A stretch of 64,000 nucleotides of DNA from Pedobacter sp. MC2016-05 (GCF_026239735.1 NZ_JAPIVT010000004.1:124001-188000); one strand, 5' to 3'; counted from the first letter of the stretch, positions 17,033 through 26,892 are shown. Numbers and translations are program-made. Notes: generated by a model from the letters alone, not told the origin.

Positions 17033-17222
17033 AGGAAGAAATAGTGGCTACTGAAAAGAAACCTAAGGCGGCAGCAAAGAAGCCAGCAGCAAAAAAATAA
17101 AATATTTTCTGCTCAATATAATAAATCGGCTTTTTAGCTGTTTATATATTTGAGAGCGTTAATTTAGATGACGGGGATAGGTCGGTATGATTTATCCCCG
17201 TTCTTTTTAAACAGGGTTTTTT
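17032..17222. repeat. right copy of the long target-site duplication, with a gene fragment
   Basis: This is the second copy of the 191-base duplicated target. It starts inside the reading frame of the basic-tail gene and carries its last 22 codons and stop (17100) without a start, so this fragment is not a gene. The terminator copy at 17171-17208 follows. Confidence 0.95.
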
Positions 17223-17301
17223 TAGTCGTTCCGCTGAATTTTTTTCAGCTTCTTAATAGTATGAAAAATGCTAAAACACATTCTAATTGATGACTAAACA
17301 C

Positions 17302-17329
17302 AAAAAAAGCCGTCCCGAATGGAACGACT
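17302..17329 (-). terminator. terminator of the PUL operon
   Basis: On the minus strand a 9-bp stem with two G-T wobbles (17321-17329 with 17308-17316), a 4-nt loop and a run of seven T's (17302-17308) lies 25 bases past the GH16 stop. Confidence 0.75.
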
Positions 17330-17353
17330 TCAACAATTAAACTAACCTGCAAA

Positions 17354-18241
17354 TTACTTATCAATCATTTTGTAATAACGAACATAATCTACTTCCATTT
17401 TTTGTGGCCAGATAGAAGCATCTACACCTTGAGCTCCTCCCCAATCGCCACCAACAGCAATGTTTAAAAGCAAATGGAATTTTTTATCGAAAGGCCAGGC
17501 CTTATATCCCGTACCTTCGTTAGCAAACTCGAAAACTTTAACATCATCAAAGTAGCCTCGAATGGCATAGGGCGTCCAGTCTACGCGGTATAAATGAAAG
17601 GCAGTGCCCACGCCATCAATTTTCTTAGTACTCGATTTTTGTGTGTTTATTTTAAAATAATAAGCTTCAGTATGCGTAGTAAAATGAACCATATCCTGGT
17701 CGTAACCTACATGCTCCATGATGTCAATTTCTCCTGATTTTGGCCAATCACCATAGAAGCGATCGGTGGGTAACATCCAGATGGCCGGCCATGTTCCATT
17801 TCCAAAAGGCAGCTTCGCTTTTATTTCGAAACGCCCATATAAGGCATCCAGCTTATTTCTCGTTACCATTCTAGCTGACGAATAATCTCTTCCACCCATA
17901 CTTTCTTTCTTCGCTGTGATAGTTAAAAGCCCGCCCGCCACATTGGCATTATTGGTAGTGTTGGTGTAAAACTGGAGTTCGTTATTGCCCCAGCCACTTC
18001 CACCGGTATCGTAATCCCAATTGCTTGTTAACGGTGCTCCGGTATTCGTAAATTCATCGGCCCAGGTTGGTGAAGTTTCAAACGTCCATCCTTTATCTAC
18101 CGGTGGCCCGGCAGGTGTTGGCGGAACATATACCAAACCATCATCATCAGTGCCTTTAGAACATGAACTTAACCCAATTACAGCAAGAGCAAATGCAGCA
18201 AAAATTTGTTTCGTGAAATATTTTCTTGTCTTGATCATCAT
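17354..18241 (-). CDS. GH16 family beta-glucanase lipoprotein
   Basis: The 295-residue protein has a lipoprotein signal (LSSC, Cys27) and then a single GH16 domain. The catalytic motif E-x-D-x-x-E is present as SGEIDIMEH (E171, D173, E176), and GNGTWPAIWML and the C-terminal VDYVRYYK are typical of bacterial laminarinases/lichenases. It should hydrolyse beta-1,3 or beta-1,3-1,4 glucan at the cell surface. It is the last gene of the PUL, 52 bases after the PKD lipoprotein, and a terminator follows. The exact glucan is not certain from sequence. Confidence 0.92.
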   Translation of the reverse strand: MMIKTRKYFTKQIFAAFALAVIGLSSCSKGTDDDGLVYVPPTPAGPPVDKGWTFETSPTWADEFTNTGAPLTSNWDYDTGGSGWGNNELQFYTNTTNNANVAGGLLTITAKKESMGGRDYSSARMVTRNKLDALYGRFEIKAKLPFGNGTWPAIWMLPTDRFYGDWPKSGEIDIMEHVGYDQDMVHFTTHTEAYYFKINTQKSSTKKIDGVGTAFHLYRVDWTPYAIRGYFDDVKVFEFANEGTGYKAWPFDKKFHLLLNIAVGGDWGGAQGVDASIWPQKMEVDYVRYYKMIDK

Positions 18242-18293
18242 ATCGATATATAAAGATCAGCTGGCCTTAAAATCCAACTGATCTAGCACAATT

Positions 18294-19697
18294 TTATTTG
18301 AATTCGAAGTCATCTATGTAAAAGAGCCCTGGGTTTGGATGCCCTTCTCCACCAAGCTGAACTACAATTTTATCGTAGAGCGTTTGCCCGCTGATACCTG
18401 AAAAATCGAACTCTAGTTGCGTCCATGTATTATATTGAACAGCCGTTAAAGTTTTCACAATTTCGGTTTGAGTCTGCCAGGCATTGCCACCCAGCAAAGA
18501 GTTTTGTAGTTTTACTGAAACGGTTGCTGGGGTTTTAGTGAAATCATTTCCGCCAGGGAAGAAAACTTTTAACCTCACCTTATTTGTAGTGGCTAAGTTA
18601 AATCGATATGGCAGGGTTACGTTTAAATTCCCATACTGACCGTCGCCTCCAGCTTTTTTCTCGTAATAACCAGCTTTTGCAGAGGTATTTACTGGAAACT
18701 TGGCAGGATTATCATAAGGCCTAACAAAATCTACATTCTCTGCAGTCCAGCTAAAAGTTGCAGTAGCCTGGAAATCATCACTTAAATTTGCCGCTTGCAA
18801 TGGTTTTTGAATTACAGGCCGTACATAACCTTTTTTAACCAGTTTCAAATACCAGGCATTTCCAGCATTTGCTTTATCTAAACAACGCAGCCACATTTCG
18901 TTCTCGTTTAACGATAAAATTTGATATTGAGATACACCCAAATAATAACTGATGAACCCTCCGCCAGAAATAGTTAAGTATTTTACACCATTGGTTTCTG
19001 TTACTAACCAGGTTAAGTTAGTTGCCGGCGTATAGTTTACCGTTGGATCATTTGATCCAGCCGGGCCACCAATTCCAGGCGCATTTGCGGCATTGGCAAA
19101 GGTTGTTCCTTTATTATCGTAGGTATATTTTAAGGCATTCATGTTAAAGGTCATCTCGTCATCGTAAAAACCCTGTCCGTTTTTTTCATCTGCCGCAGCC
19201 TGATACCAATCGGGTGCTTGTGAGGTAATTGGACCCACACCCAAATGACCTGCAGATTTTTGATCAATAACCCAGGTGAAACCTGCTGCATTAGATAAGC
19301 CACCAGATAATGTGGTAAATGCTGGATCAGTTAACATGGCAGGATTTGTTGCTGCAATGACTACCGTTTTGGTGCTTGAAACAGAACCTCCAGCAGTTGC
19401 AATCGTTAATTTTACGGTGTAAGTTCCGGCGAGAGGATAAGAAGCTGTCACGTTATTTCCATCAGCTGTAGCGCCATTACCAAGATCCCATAGTGCCTTG
19501 AAACCCGGAGATTGATTGACTAACGTAACTACATTGGCATTTGTTGCGGTTGGCGTAACCGTAAACTTCACTTGATCCGCTGTTGGTGCAGCATCCAGCT
19601 CTTTATCGTTGTTTTCTTTTTTGCAAGCGCTAAAGCTTAGCACAAACAGCAGGCTTAAAAACCCGGCTGTTTGTTTAATGATATAATTTAATTTCAT
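18294..19697 (-). CDS. PKD-domain surface glycan-binding lipoprotein
   Basis: The 467-residue protein has a lipobox (FSAC, Cys25), a PKD domain at about residues 40-115 (VNQSPGFKALWDLGNGAT then YPLAGTYTVKLTI), and a C-terminal jelly-roll-like region ending FYIDDFEF. No catalytic site is visible. This arrangement, placed between SusD and GH16, matches surface glycan-binding proteins of laminarin-type PULs. The C-terminal half probably contacts the glycan. It is 11 bases from the SusD stop. Confidence 0.8.
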   Translation of the reverse strand: MKLNYIIKQTAGFLSLLFVLSFSACKKENNDKELDAAPTADQVKFTVTPTATNANVVTLVNQSPGFKALWDLGNGATADGNNVTASYPLAGTYTVKLTIATAGGSVSSTKTVVIAATNPAMLTDPAFTTLSGGLSNAAGFTWVIDQKSAGHLGVGPITSQAPDWYQAAADEKNGQGFYDDEMTFNMNALKYTYDNKGTTFANAANAPGIGGPAGSNDPTVNYTPATNLTWLVTETNGVKYLTISGGGFISYYLGVSQYQILSLNENEMWLRCLDKANAGNAWYLKLVKKGYVRPVIQKPLQAANLSDDFQATATFSWTAENVDFVRPYDNPAKFPVNTSAKAGYYEKKAGGDGQYGNLNVTLPYRFNLATTNKVRLKVFFPGGNDFTKTPATVSVKLQNSLLGGNAWQTQTEIVKTLTAVQYNTWTQLEFDFSGISGQTLYDKIVVQLGGEGHPNPGLFYIDDFEFK

Positions 19698-19708
19698 GAT
19701 ATATCTAA

Positions 19709-21217
19709 TTAATTATAACCTGGATTTTGTTTAATTACGCCTTTTGTCAAGTCGATTTCTTGTTGAGGAACTGGCAGTAATTCGCTTTTTCCTGCTTTGA
19801 AACCCAATGGACCCAACACGGCAACAGCTCTGTTAGTACGTACCAAATCGAAAAAACGATGTCCTTCAAAAGCCAACTCAAGTCTGCGCTCATTGTAAAT
19901 ATTATCAAGTGTTGCTGGTACCGGGGCTAAACCCACCCTGGCCCGAACGGCAGTTAATAATTCCAAAGCTCTCGTTGCATTGCCTCCTGATCTTACTAAA
20001 GCTTCTGCTTCCATTAAGTACGTATCGGCTAAACGCATTTCAATCTCATCTATTGGCCAGTTTAATTCGGCAACCCCGCTATTTGAGCGATATGCCTTTA
20101 ATGGCGCATATTTTTTAATAAAATAATTGGTATTCTGATAACGAGCGGTATAAGTAGCACCAGCAGCTTTTAGTGCAGCACCGTCTATAATAGAAGTTGC
20201 AAAACGTGGATCAGCTTTCATGGCGTTTACTAAATCGAGCGTTACAGGGCAAAAACCCCATCCTGCAGAGTAAGTATCGCCATTGTAGCTATCCATGCCA
20301 ATAAATTGGGGTGCAACATTTCCTTCGCCACCATTTACCCAACCCCAATCGCCCCAGGCAGATAAGGTAGAGTGAGGAATCTCTAAAATTACTTCTGAAT
20401 TAAATTTATTATCAGGCCTGAAAATATCAGCATAATTTGGAAGCAAGGCATAACCATATTCATTTCCGGTTTTATTCACATCATTAAATAGCGTTGCGGC
20501 TTCTGCCAATTTACTATTGTCATTTTGGAAAAGTAACACCTTACCTAATAGTGCTTTTGCCGTTCCTCTAGAAATTCTACCTTTTTCATTTGCCGCTACC
20601 GTTGGTGGCAAGCTAGGAAAGGCTTCTCTCAAATCTTTCTCTATTTGTGCATAAATCGCTGTAGGCGCCGATTGTGTTTGTGTGTAAAGATCGGCCGTTG
20701 GTATTTGTTTGGTAATTAACGGAACATTACCAAAAAACCGAACTAAATCAAAATAAAAGTAGGCACGTAAAAATTTAGCTTCTGCTGTTATTCTAGATTT
20801 AAAACCAGCACTTAAATTTGTGGCTTTCTCAATTTTATCTAAAATGATATTCGCCCTGTTTATTCCGGTGAAATTTTTAGACCATAAACCCACCTGTGGA
20901 CCCAACCTCGAATCCATATTGAAGTTATCGTATGCTACCCAGCCTGGCTGATCGGAAGCATTACCTCCTCCTGCCCAGCAATCATCAGATGCAGCACTTA
21001 ATAAGGGCTGCTTCATGGTGTAGCCTCCACTTGTGCCCCATTGCATTACATCGTAAACGGCAACCAGGCCTTGATAAACTTCTGTTTCATTGCGATAAAA
21101 ATTTTCTTCTGTCGCGGTTCCTTTTGGCGTTAACTCCAAAAAGTCTTTCTTGCAGGAAACCATTAACTGCATGATGGCCAAAATGGCTATCGAATATTTT
21201 ATATGTTTAGTTTTCAT
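19709..21217 (-). CDS. SusD/RagB-family glycan-binding lipoprotein
   Basis: The 502-residue protein (start at ATG 21217; the frame is open 8 codons further) has a lipobox (MVSC, Cys22) and the KKDFLELTPKGTATEENFY opening of SusD proteins. TPR-like helices and the C-terminal block YNERRLELAFEGHRFFDLVR are hallmarks of the family, which forms the hinged lid over the SusC transporter. It is encoded directly after SusC with a 10-base gap. Substrate is inferred from GH16. Confidence 0.95.
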   Translation of the reverse strand: MKTKHIKYSIAILAIMQLMVSCKKDFLELTPKGTATEENFYRNETEVYQGLVAVYDVMQWGTSGGYTMKQPLLSAASDDCWAGGGNASDQPGWVAYDNFNMDSRLGPQVGLWSKNFTGINRANIILDKIEKATNLSAGFKSRITAEAKFLRAYFYFDLVRFFGNVPLITKQIPTADLYTQTQSAPTAIYAQIEKDLREAFPSLPPTVAANEKGRISRGTAKALLGKVLLFQNDNSKLAEAATLFNDVNKTGNEYGYALLPNYADIFRPDNKFNSEVILEIPHSTLSAWGDWGWVNGGEGNVAPQFIGMDSYNGDTYSAGWGFCPVTLDLVNAMKADPRFATSIIDGAALKAAGATYTARYQNTNYFIKKYAPLKAYRSNSGVAELNWPIDEIEMRLADTYLMEAEALVRSGGNATRALELLTAVRARVGLAPVPATLDNIYNERRLELAFEGHRFFDLVRTNRAVAVLGPLGFKAGKSELLPVPQQEIDLTKGVIKQNPGYN

Positions 21218-21227
21218 CTCTATATTA

Positions 21228-24200
21228 TTAAAATCCAACATTTACACCTACGAAGAATGATCTCGCCTGTGGATAGAAACCGCGATCGACACCTAAACTA
21301 CCCCCACCAATTTCCGGATCGTAACCATTGTATTTAGTTAGCGTAAATAGGTTATTTGCCATTACATAAAATTTAAGGTTATCTAAGCCCACCTTATTCA
21401 CAAGTGTTTTTGGCAAAGTGTATCCAAGCTGAACGTTTTTCAATCTGAAATAAGCACCACTCTCTAAAAACAAATTGGAAACACGGCTATAATTTTTATT
21501 ATCATCGGCCAATGTAGCCCGAGGAACTGTATTGCTTGTTCCCTCACCTGTCCAACGGTTTAAAATGTTAGTGGTATAGTTTGATGGACTTAAATCGAAC
21601 CTTCTTAAACCATTAAATATCATGTTTCCAGAAACACCCTGGCCAAAAATGGAAACATCGAAGCCTTTGTATTTGGCTGAAAATGTTAATCCATAAGTAA
21701 AGTTGGGGTTAGATCTTCCCAAGAAAGTTCTATCCGCATCACTAATTACACCGTCGCCATTTAAATCCAAAAATTTAATATCACCAGGTTTTGCATTTGG
21801 CTGAATTAATGTGCCAGCACCATTTTTGTAATTATTAATTTCTGCCTGATTTTGAAACAAGCCAGCAGTTTGGTAACCGAAAAATGAATCGACAGACTGG
21901 CCAACCGCAACACGGGTAACCTCTAAACTTTGCGGCGTAATCGTTTGCCTGCTTGGTATGTAATCTTTATCGGCTCCTAACAGCGTTACTTCATTTTTGA
22001 TGAACGCTGCGTTACCTGCTATACGAAAACTTACCTCACCAACTCTTTTGTTCCAACCCAATTCGATCTCGAAACCGCGGTTGTATAAATCGGCTGTATT
22101 GGCATACGGACCAGAGTTGCCCACATAAGATGGAACCACTTGCTGCAACAACATGCCATAAGTTTTCTTATTGAAATAGCTGGTTGATAAAGTAATGCCT
22201 TCAAACAAAGTGGCATCGAAACCAAGATCGAAAGATGAGGTTTCTTCCCACTTTAAATCAGGATTGGAAAGCGCATTCGGACTTACTCCATTGGTTAACG
22301 TCTGTCCAGATGCTGTTCCTAATGAGTAATTTCTTCCTCCGCTTACGGTTGCTAAGTAGCTAAAATCAGGAATGTTATCATTACCGTTAACACCGTAAGA
22401 ACCACGGAATTTTAAAAAGGTTACGATGTTGTTTTTTGGCCAGAAATCTTCTCTCGAAGCTACCCAACCAGCAGATCCTGAAGGGAAATAACCGTATTTA
22501 TTGTTTGGACCGAAGCGTGATGATCCATCTCTACGGATGATACCTGTGAACAAATATTTCTCATCATAATTATAAATAAGCCTTCCAAAAATAGAGTTTA
22601 AGGTGTTTTGATATTCTCCGCCATAAAAATCCGAATTCGTTCTGGCTACCGGAAACTGCAATGAAGCATCCCGAATGTTATCAACCGGAATACCCTCTTT
22701 AATACCACCATTTGTTTCGCCTTTGTTTTTTTGCGCCGAGTAACCCACTAAGGCGGTAATTACATGCTTTCCAATAGTTTTATCATAACTCAAAGTATTC
22801 TCTAATGACCAAAATAAACCGCGGTTACTATCTCTGGTGTAAGCGGTTAAAGTAGATTGATTGATTGAATTGAGGTAATAAATCGGACGGAATGATTGTC
22901 CACCCCAGAAAGCTAAATCCACACCACCTGTACTTCTCAGCTTCAACCCTTTTAAAAATTCAACTTCAACAAAGGCATTTCCAACCACTTTATCGCTCCA
23001 AGAGTTACCTTGAGCAACCTGCAAAGCTGCTACCGGATTCAAAATTTCCGATTGCGCATAGTCAGATATCCCATAAGGAAAACCTGCATCATTTCTAACG
23101 ACCAGATTATTGAGATACTTTGGTAAACCATATTTTGCAGGATCAGTTTCTACAATTGGTGTAATTGGATCCATATTGATGGCACGGCTTAATGGCGAAC
23201 CATACTCGGTATTGGTACTTACACCAATTGAATTGATTCGGGTATAACCGATTGAGTTTCCAAATTTGATATTCTTGGTGATTTTATGCTCGAAATTAAA
23301 TCTGGCTGTAAATCTTTTAAACTTCGAATTTTGCGTGGCCACGATACCATCCTGATCGAAATAACTGAACGAGCCGTAATAAACTGATTTATCATTACCC
23401 CCGCTCATGTTTAAATCGTGGTTTTGAATCATCGCTTTGTTGTTAAAAACAGCTTCCTGCCAATTCGTTCCTTCACCATACTGCGCCGGATTTGGGAAAC
23501 GAACTCCTGTAACACCATCTGCCAATTGCGATTCATTATAAATGGTGGCATACTGTGTGGCATTTAATAAATTTAACTTGGTAGAAGGAGCTTGCGTACC
23601 AATGTAATTATTGTATTCTACACGAATACGACCAGTATTTGAGCCTTTTTTCGTCGATACAATGATAACGCCATTTGCTGCACGGGTACCATAAATAGCT
23701 GCCGAAGCGGCGTCTTTTAAAACCTCAATCGATTCTATATCCGATTGATTTAAAAATTCTATCCCACCGTTAATCACTACTCCATCAACTACATATAAAG
23801 GATTGGCATTATTAATATTCGCAATACCTCGAATTCTAACTACCCCGCCATCTCCAGGCTGACCAGAGCTCGTGGTAACCGTTACGCCCGAAGCTCTACC
23901 CTGTAAAGATTGTTCAATACGCACCACAGGCATATCTTTCAAATCAGTAGCTTTTACTGATGCAATGGCACCCGTTACTACGCTTTTCTTTTGCGTTCCG
24001 TAGCCGATAACAACCGCATCAGCCAGTAAACCTGCTTGTGGAGTAAGCGTTATCGTTAATCCATTTGATGCCGTAACTTCCTTGTTTTCGTAGCCTATGT
24101 ACGACACTACTAAAGTCGCACCTTCAGTTACATCTTTTAAGGAAAACGCACCAGTTACATCCGTTACTGCACCAAGGTTAGAACCCTTTACTTTTACGCT

Positions 24201-24647
24201 GGCTCCTGCCATAGGCTGGCCGTTTTCATCCACTACCTTTCCTCGTATATCAACAAAAGATCGAATAATTAATGGCATGCCTTCAACAGGCTTACGGTGA
24301 ATAATGATGGTGTTATTTTTTATCGTGTAACCCAAAGGTTGTTCGCTAAAAATGCGTCTTAAAGCTTCTTTAATATCGGTATTTTTAATTTCGATTGTTA
24401 CCGGTTTTGCTTCTTTCAACACATCGAGATCATAGAGAAAGTTATAACCTACGCTTTTGTTAAGCTTACGAAAAACATTCAAGAGCGAGGTATTTTTTTC
24501 TGATAGGGTTACGTTTTGTGCATTGGCAGCTCCATAACTAAGCTGTAAAAAGGAAGTGATTAGTACGACAAAAGTCAATTTCATAATCAGCAGAAATTTA
24601 AACAGGCGCCCTTTAGGTTGGGGCAGCCATTCAGTATAAAAATTCAT
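21228..24647 (-). CDS. SusC/RagA TonB-dependent transporter with STN signalling domain
   Basis: The 1139-residue protein has a signal peptide to about residue 44, an STN domain (45-118, with VTIEIKNTDIKEALRRIF), a carboxypeptidase-like domain (133-210), a plug with the SusC motif SIEVLKDAASAAIYGT (306-321) and a long beta-barrel ending in a terminal Phe. The STN domain marks it as a transducer: glycan binding is passed to the inner-membrane FecR protein encoded just upstream. Together with SusD it imports oligosaccharide across the outer membrane using TonB energy. Confidence 0.95.
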   Translation of the reverse strand: MNFYTEWLPQPKGRLFKFLLIMKLTFVVLITSFLQLSYGAANAQNVTLSEKNTSLLNVFRKLNKSVGYNFLYDLDVLKEAKPVTIEIKNTDIKEALRRIFSEQPLGYTIKNNTIIIHRKPVEGMPLIIRSFVDIRGKVVDENGQPMAGASVKVKGSNLGAVTDVTGAFSLKDVTEGATLVVSYIGYENKEVTASNGLTITLTPQAGLLADAVVIGYGTQKKSVVTGAIASVKATDLKDMPVVRIEQSLQGRASGVTVTTSSGQPGDGGVVRIRGIANINNANPLYVVDGVVINGGIEFLNQSDIESIEVLKDAASAAIYGTRAANGVIIVSTKKGSNTGRIRVEYNNYIGTQAPSTKLNLLNATQYATIYNESQLADGVTGVRFPNPAQYGEGTNWQEAVFNNKAMIQNHDLNMSGGNDKSVYYGSFSYFDQDGIVATQNSKFKRFTARFNFEHKITKNIKFGNSIGYTRINSIGVSTNTEYGSPLSRAINMDPITPIVETDPAKYGLPKYLNNLVVRNDAGFPYGISDYAQSEILNPVAALQVAQGNSWSDKVVGNAFVEVEFLKGLKLRSTGGVDLAFWGGQSFRPIYYLNSINQSTLTAYTRDSNRGLFWSLENTLSYDKTIGKHVITALVGYSAQKNKGETNGGIKEGIPVDNIRDASLQFPVARTNSDFYGGEYQNTLNSIFGRLIYNYDEKYLFTGIIRRDGSSRFGPNNKYGYFPSGSAGWVASREDFWPKNNIVTFLKFRGSYGVNGNDNIPDFSYLATVSGGRNYSLGTASGQTLTNGVSPNALSNPDLKWEETSSFDLGFDATLFEGITLSTSYFNKKTYGMLLQQVVPSYVGNSGPYANTADLYNRGFEIELGWNKRVGEVSFRIAGNAAFIKNEVTLLGADKDYIPSRQTITPQSLEVTRVAVGQSVDSFFGYQTAGLFQNQAEINNYKNGAGTLIQPNAKPGDIKFLDLNGDGVISDADRTFLGRSNPNFTYGLTFSAKYKGFDVSIFGQGVSGNMIFNGLRRFDLSPSNYTTNILNRWTGEGTSNTVPRATLADDNKNYSRVSNLFLESGAYFRLKNVQLGYTLPKTLVNKVGLDNLKFYVMANNLFTLTKYNGYDPEIGGGSLGVDRGFYPQARSFFVGVNVGF

Positions 24648-24717
24648 ATATTTGGTTATTAGGTTTAGAATAGTTGTATCTCACAATTTTACGATTAGAA
24701 TAAGGCCTTTATTATAG

Positions 24718-24741
24718 CTGGGAGCGTTGCCGCGCTTCCAG
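24718..24741. promoter_or_regulatory. hairpin between fecR and susC
   Basis: CTGGGAGCG (24718-24726) pairs with CGCTTCCAG (24733-24741) with one G-T wobble and a 6-nt loop. The T run lies on the plus-strand side, so it would not terminate the fecR-susC transcript. It may mark an mRNA processing or stability point between regulator and transporter. Confidence 0.35.
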
Positions 24742-24796
24742 TTTTTTAGTTAAGCTGTACTCTAAAAACCATCAAAGATGATGAAAAGTGTATAGG

Positions 24797-25969
24797 TTAT
24801 GGCATAACTAAAATCCTCCTTCCGTCAATTTTAAAATGTACCGCATCAGTTGTTTGAAGCATATCCAACACTTCATTTACGCTGTTGAAACGAGAAATCC
24901 GTCCGCCGAAAGTCTTGTTGATTTTTTTACCCCGATAGTCAATTTCCACATTGTACCAACGGGCAATTTTATTCATAATCGTTTCTATATTCTCTTCATT
25001 AAAGCTAAAGAAACCATCTTTCCAGGCTATCGCTTCTTCGGCGTCAACTGCCGAAACCACTATTGATGGCGATGAAAGGCTGATAAGCGACTGCTGTCCC
25101 GGCTTAAGTAATGCTGATCTAGTGGATTGAAGATTTTTGATTTTCACGCTACCTTCCAACAAAGTTGTTTTATTGCCTGGTTCATTGGTATAAGCGTTGA
25201 TATTAAAATGCGTTCCCAATACCTCTACTTCCTGGTTTCTCCCAGAAGCTAACTCCGTTTTAACTGTAAAGGGAATTCTCTTGCTGTTTTTATCCAAACG
25301 TTTGGCCACTTCAAAATAAGCCTCTCCTTTTAATTCAACCAACCTTTTTGTCTGATCAAAAGCCGTAGGATATCTTAATGATGATTCTGCGTTTAACCAC
25401 ACTTTTGTACCATCAGGAAGATTAATTTGATACTGCCCGCCACGAGGCGTTTCGATGGTGTTATATAAATCTTTTTTTGCGCTTGAAGTCGAAGCCACCG
25501 TATAAATTAATTCGCCATTTTTGGTTTTGGTAATATTTATTCCAGCTTGATTTGCAATTATGCCATTTGAAGCATCGGTGAGTGAAATTTTTGAGCCATC
25601 GGCTAGCGTTAGTGTTGCTTTATTCCCTCCTGGCTTAATAATTTTCTGTTCCGTTTTGTTTAAGGCTTGCTTGGTTTCCGTATTTTTCTGAACCTCCCGA
25701 TTAACGACTACACCAATAAAGAAAAGTACTACGGCAGCAGCAGCAAGCTTTAGCCAAAGCTTTTTACTGTGCCCGGTTTTAATTTGGGTTTCCTCTTGAA
25801 TGGCAGCCCACATTTGGTTGCGGGCATCTGCCAATTCTGAATGGCTTACATCAGCGTGTTTACCCGATAGCTCATTTAAGTGCCACGATTCTACCAAAGC
25901 TTTTTCTTCTTCAGTACAAAGGCCGGCGCTGTATTTTTTTAAAAGTTTTTCAACTTCCTCTTTACTCAT
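24797..25969 (-). CDS. FecR-type anti-sigma factor
   Basis: The 390-residue protein (ATG at 25969, one codon after an in-frame GTG) has a cytoplasmic N-terminal region of about 80 residues, one TM helix (about 85-105, LAAAAVVLFFIGVVV), a periplasmic FecR domain (IETPRGGQYQINLPDGTKVW and LKGEAYFEVAK) and a C-terminal DUF4974 domain (FGGRISRFNSVNEVLDML) that meets the STN domain of SusC. It should hold the ECF sigma factor until the transporter signals. It lies between the sigma gene and susC. Confidence 0.95.
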   Translation of the reverse strand: MSKEEVEKLLKKYSAGLCTEEEKALVESWHLNELSGKHADVSHSELADARNQMWAAIQEETQIKTGHSKKLWLKLAAAAVVLFFIGVVVNREVQKNTETKQALNKTEQKIIKPGGNKATLTLADGSKISLTDASNGIIANQAGINITKTKNGELIYTVASTSSAKKDLYNTIETPRGGQYQINLPDGTKVWLNAESSLRYPTAFDQTKRLVELKGEAYFEVAKRLDKNSKRIPFTVKTELASGRNQEVEVLGTHFNINAYTNEPGNKTTLLEGSVKIKNLQSTRSALLKPGQQSLISLSSPSIVVSAVDAEEAIAWKDGFFSFNEENIETIMNKIARWYNVEIDYRGKKINKTFGGRISRFNSVNEVLDMLQTTDAVHFKIDGRRILVMP

Positions 25970-26313
25970 CACTTCAATATATTTGGCTAATTAAATACAT
26001 GTAGGTTGAGGAAACCCTAGGTAGTAGATGAAATGAATTTTTTTTTTATTTTAGAAAAGCAAGGACTGCATTTCATTTTCGCGTTTGTTCCTACCACATG
26101 CTCATACGCCTTCAGGCCTTAGCCACAAGGCCGGTATCCGCCATGCCAGGTTTAGAAATGAAGTGATGTGCACAAACTCAGGTTTCCTAAACCCGAGTGT
26201 TGCGATAATACTTTTTGTTGCAATAGCGTTAACGAAGTATCAACTTTAACAAAAAGATTAAAGCAAAAGCGGGACTGAAGAAACCGATAAGCAGAAATTT
26301 GCTTTCCAAAAAT
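25970..26313. other. noncoding spacer between sigma and FecR genes
   Basis: This 344-base stretch has no plausible gene. It contains two small hairpins: GGCCTT-agccac-AAGGCC near 26115-26132, and CTCAGGTTT-cct-AAACCCGAG near 26178-26198 (one mismatch). A 14-base word, GCCAGGTTTAGAAA (26145-26158), recurs at 62080-62093. Neither a promoter nor an RNA family was recognised. Confidence 0.4.
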
Positions 26314-26892
26314 TTATTTGATTAATAAGATGGTTGCCAATAACAAAAATGAAGTTAATTTCAAGCGTAAGACTTTGAGCGCATTGCTCATTTGCTTTTT
26401 AACGGTTTTATCTGATAAATGAAGAATTTCTGCTATTTGCTTTTGACTCAAATGCTGTTGGCGACTCATTTCAAATATCAACCGCATTTTTGGAGGCAGT
26501 AATGAAACCTCCTTTTCTATTAAAGAAGCAAATTCCTTTTCACGAATATAATCATCAGTTACATAATCTCCCTTTAAAGAAAAATCTTCCAGCGATTGTA
26601 AATAATTCGAACGTGATTTATTTTTATCCAACCAATCGAAAACTTTATAACGTATTGCGGTGTACAAATAGTTAGAGAGTTGAGATTTGATTTGAATATT
26701 TGGATTGCTCCACAGGTAAACAAAAATTTCCTGAACAATATCTCGGGCATCTTCCCTGTCTGGCAACATTTTACAGGCATAGATATACAACAAACCATTA
26801 AAGCGTTCGTAAATTTCCTCAAAAGCAAATTTATTTCCATCCTGCATGAGGATGAAAAGTTCATGATCAGTTAATGATTTATAAGCAGGCAT
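26314..26892 (-). CDS. ECF RNA polymerase sigma factor
   Basis: The 192-residue protein (ATG at 26892; the open frame extends 24 codons upstream without a family-like start) has sigma region 2 (FEEIYERFNGLLYIYACKM and REDARDIVQEIFVYLW) and region 4 with its helix-turn-helix (HLSQKQIAEILHLSDKTVKKQ). It is the FecI-like partner of the FecR protein encoded after it and should drive the SusCD/GH16 genes when the glycan is present. A C-terminal hydrophobic run (LTSFLLLATILLI) is unusual but seen in this group. Confidence 0.95.
   Translation of the reverse strand: MPAYKSLTDHELFILMQDGNKFAFEEIYERFNGLLYIYACKMLPDREDARDIVQEIFVYLWSNPNIQIKSQLSNYLYTAIRYKVFDWLDKNKSRSNYLQSLEDFSLKGDYVTDDYIREKEFASLIEKEVSLLPPKMRLIFEMSRQQHLSQKQIAEILHLSDKTVKKQMSNALKVLRLKLTSFLLLATILLIK

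Noticed and set aside
17032-17100. Short coding sequence in the right copy of the duplicated target
   Set aside because: It is the last 22 codons of the basic-tail gene carried over by the duplication, with no start codon.
24718-24741. Terminator between fecR and susC
   Set aside because: The T run lies on the wrong side for minus-strand transcription, so it is listed only as a hairpin.
26108-26200. Possible small RNA in the sigma-FecR spacer
   Set aside because: The hairpins are short, lack a T tract and no clear promoter precedes them.
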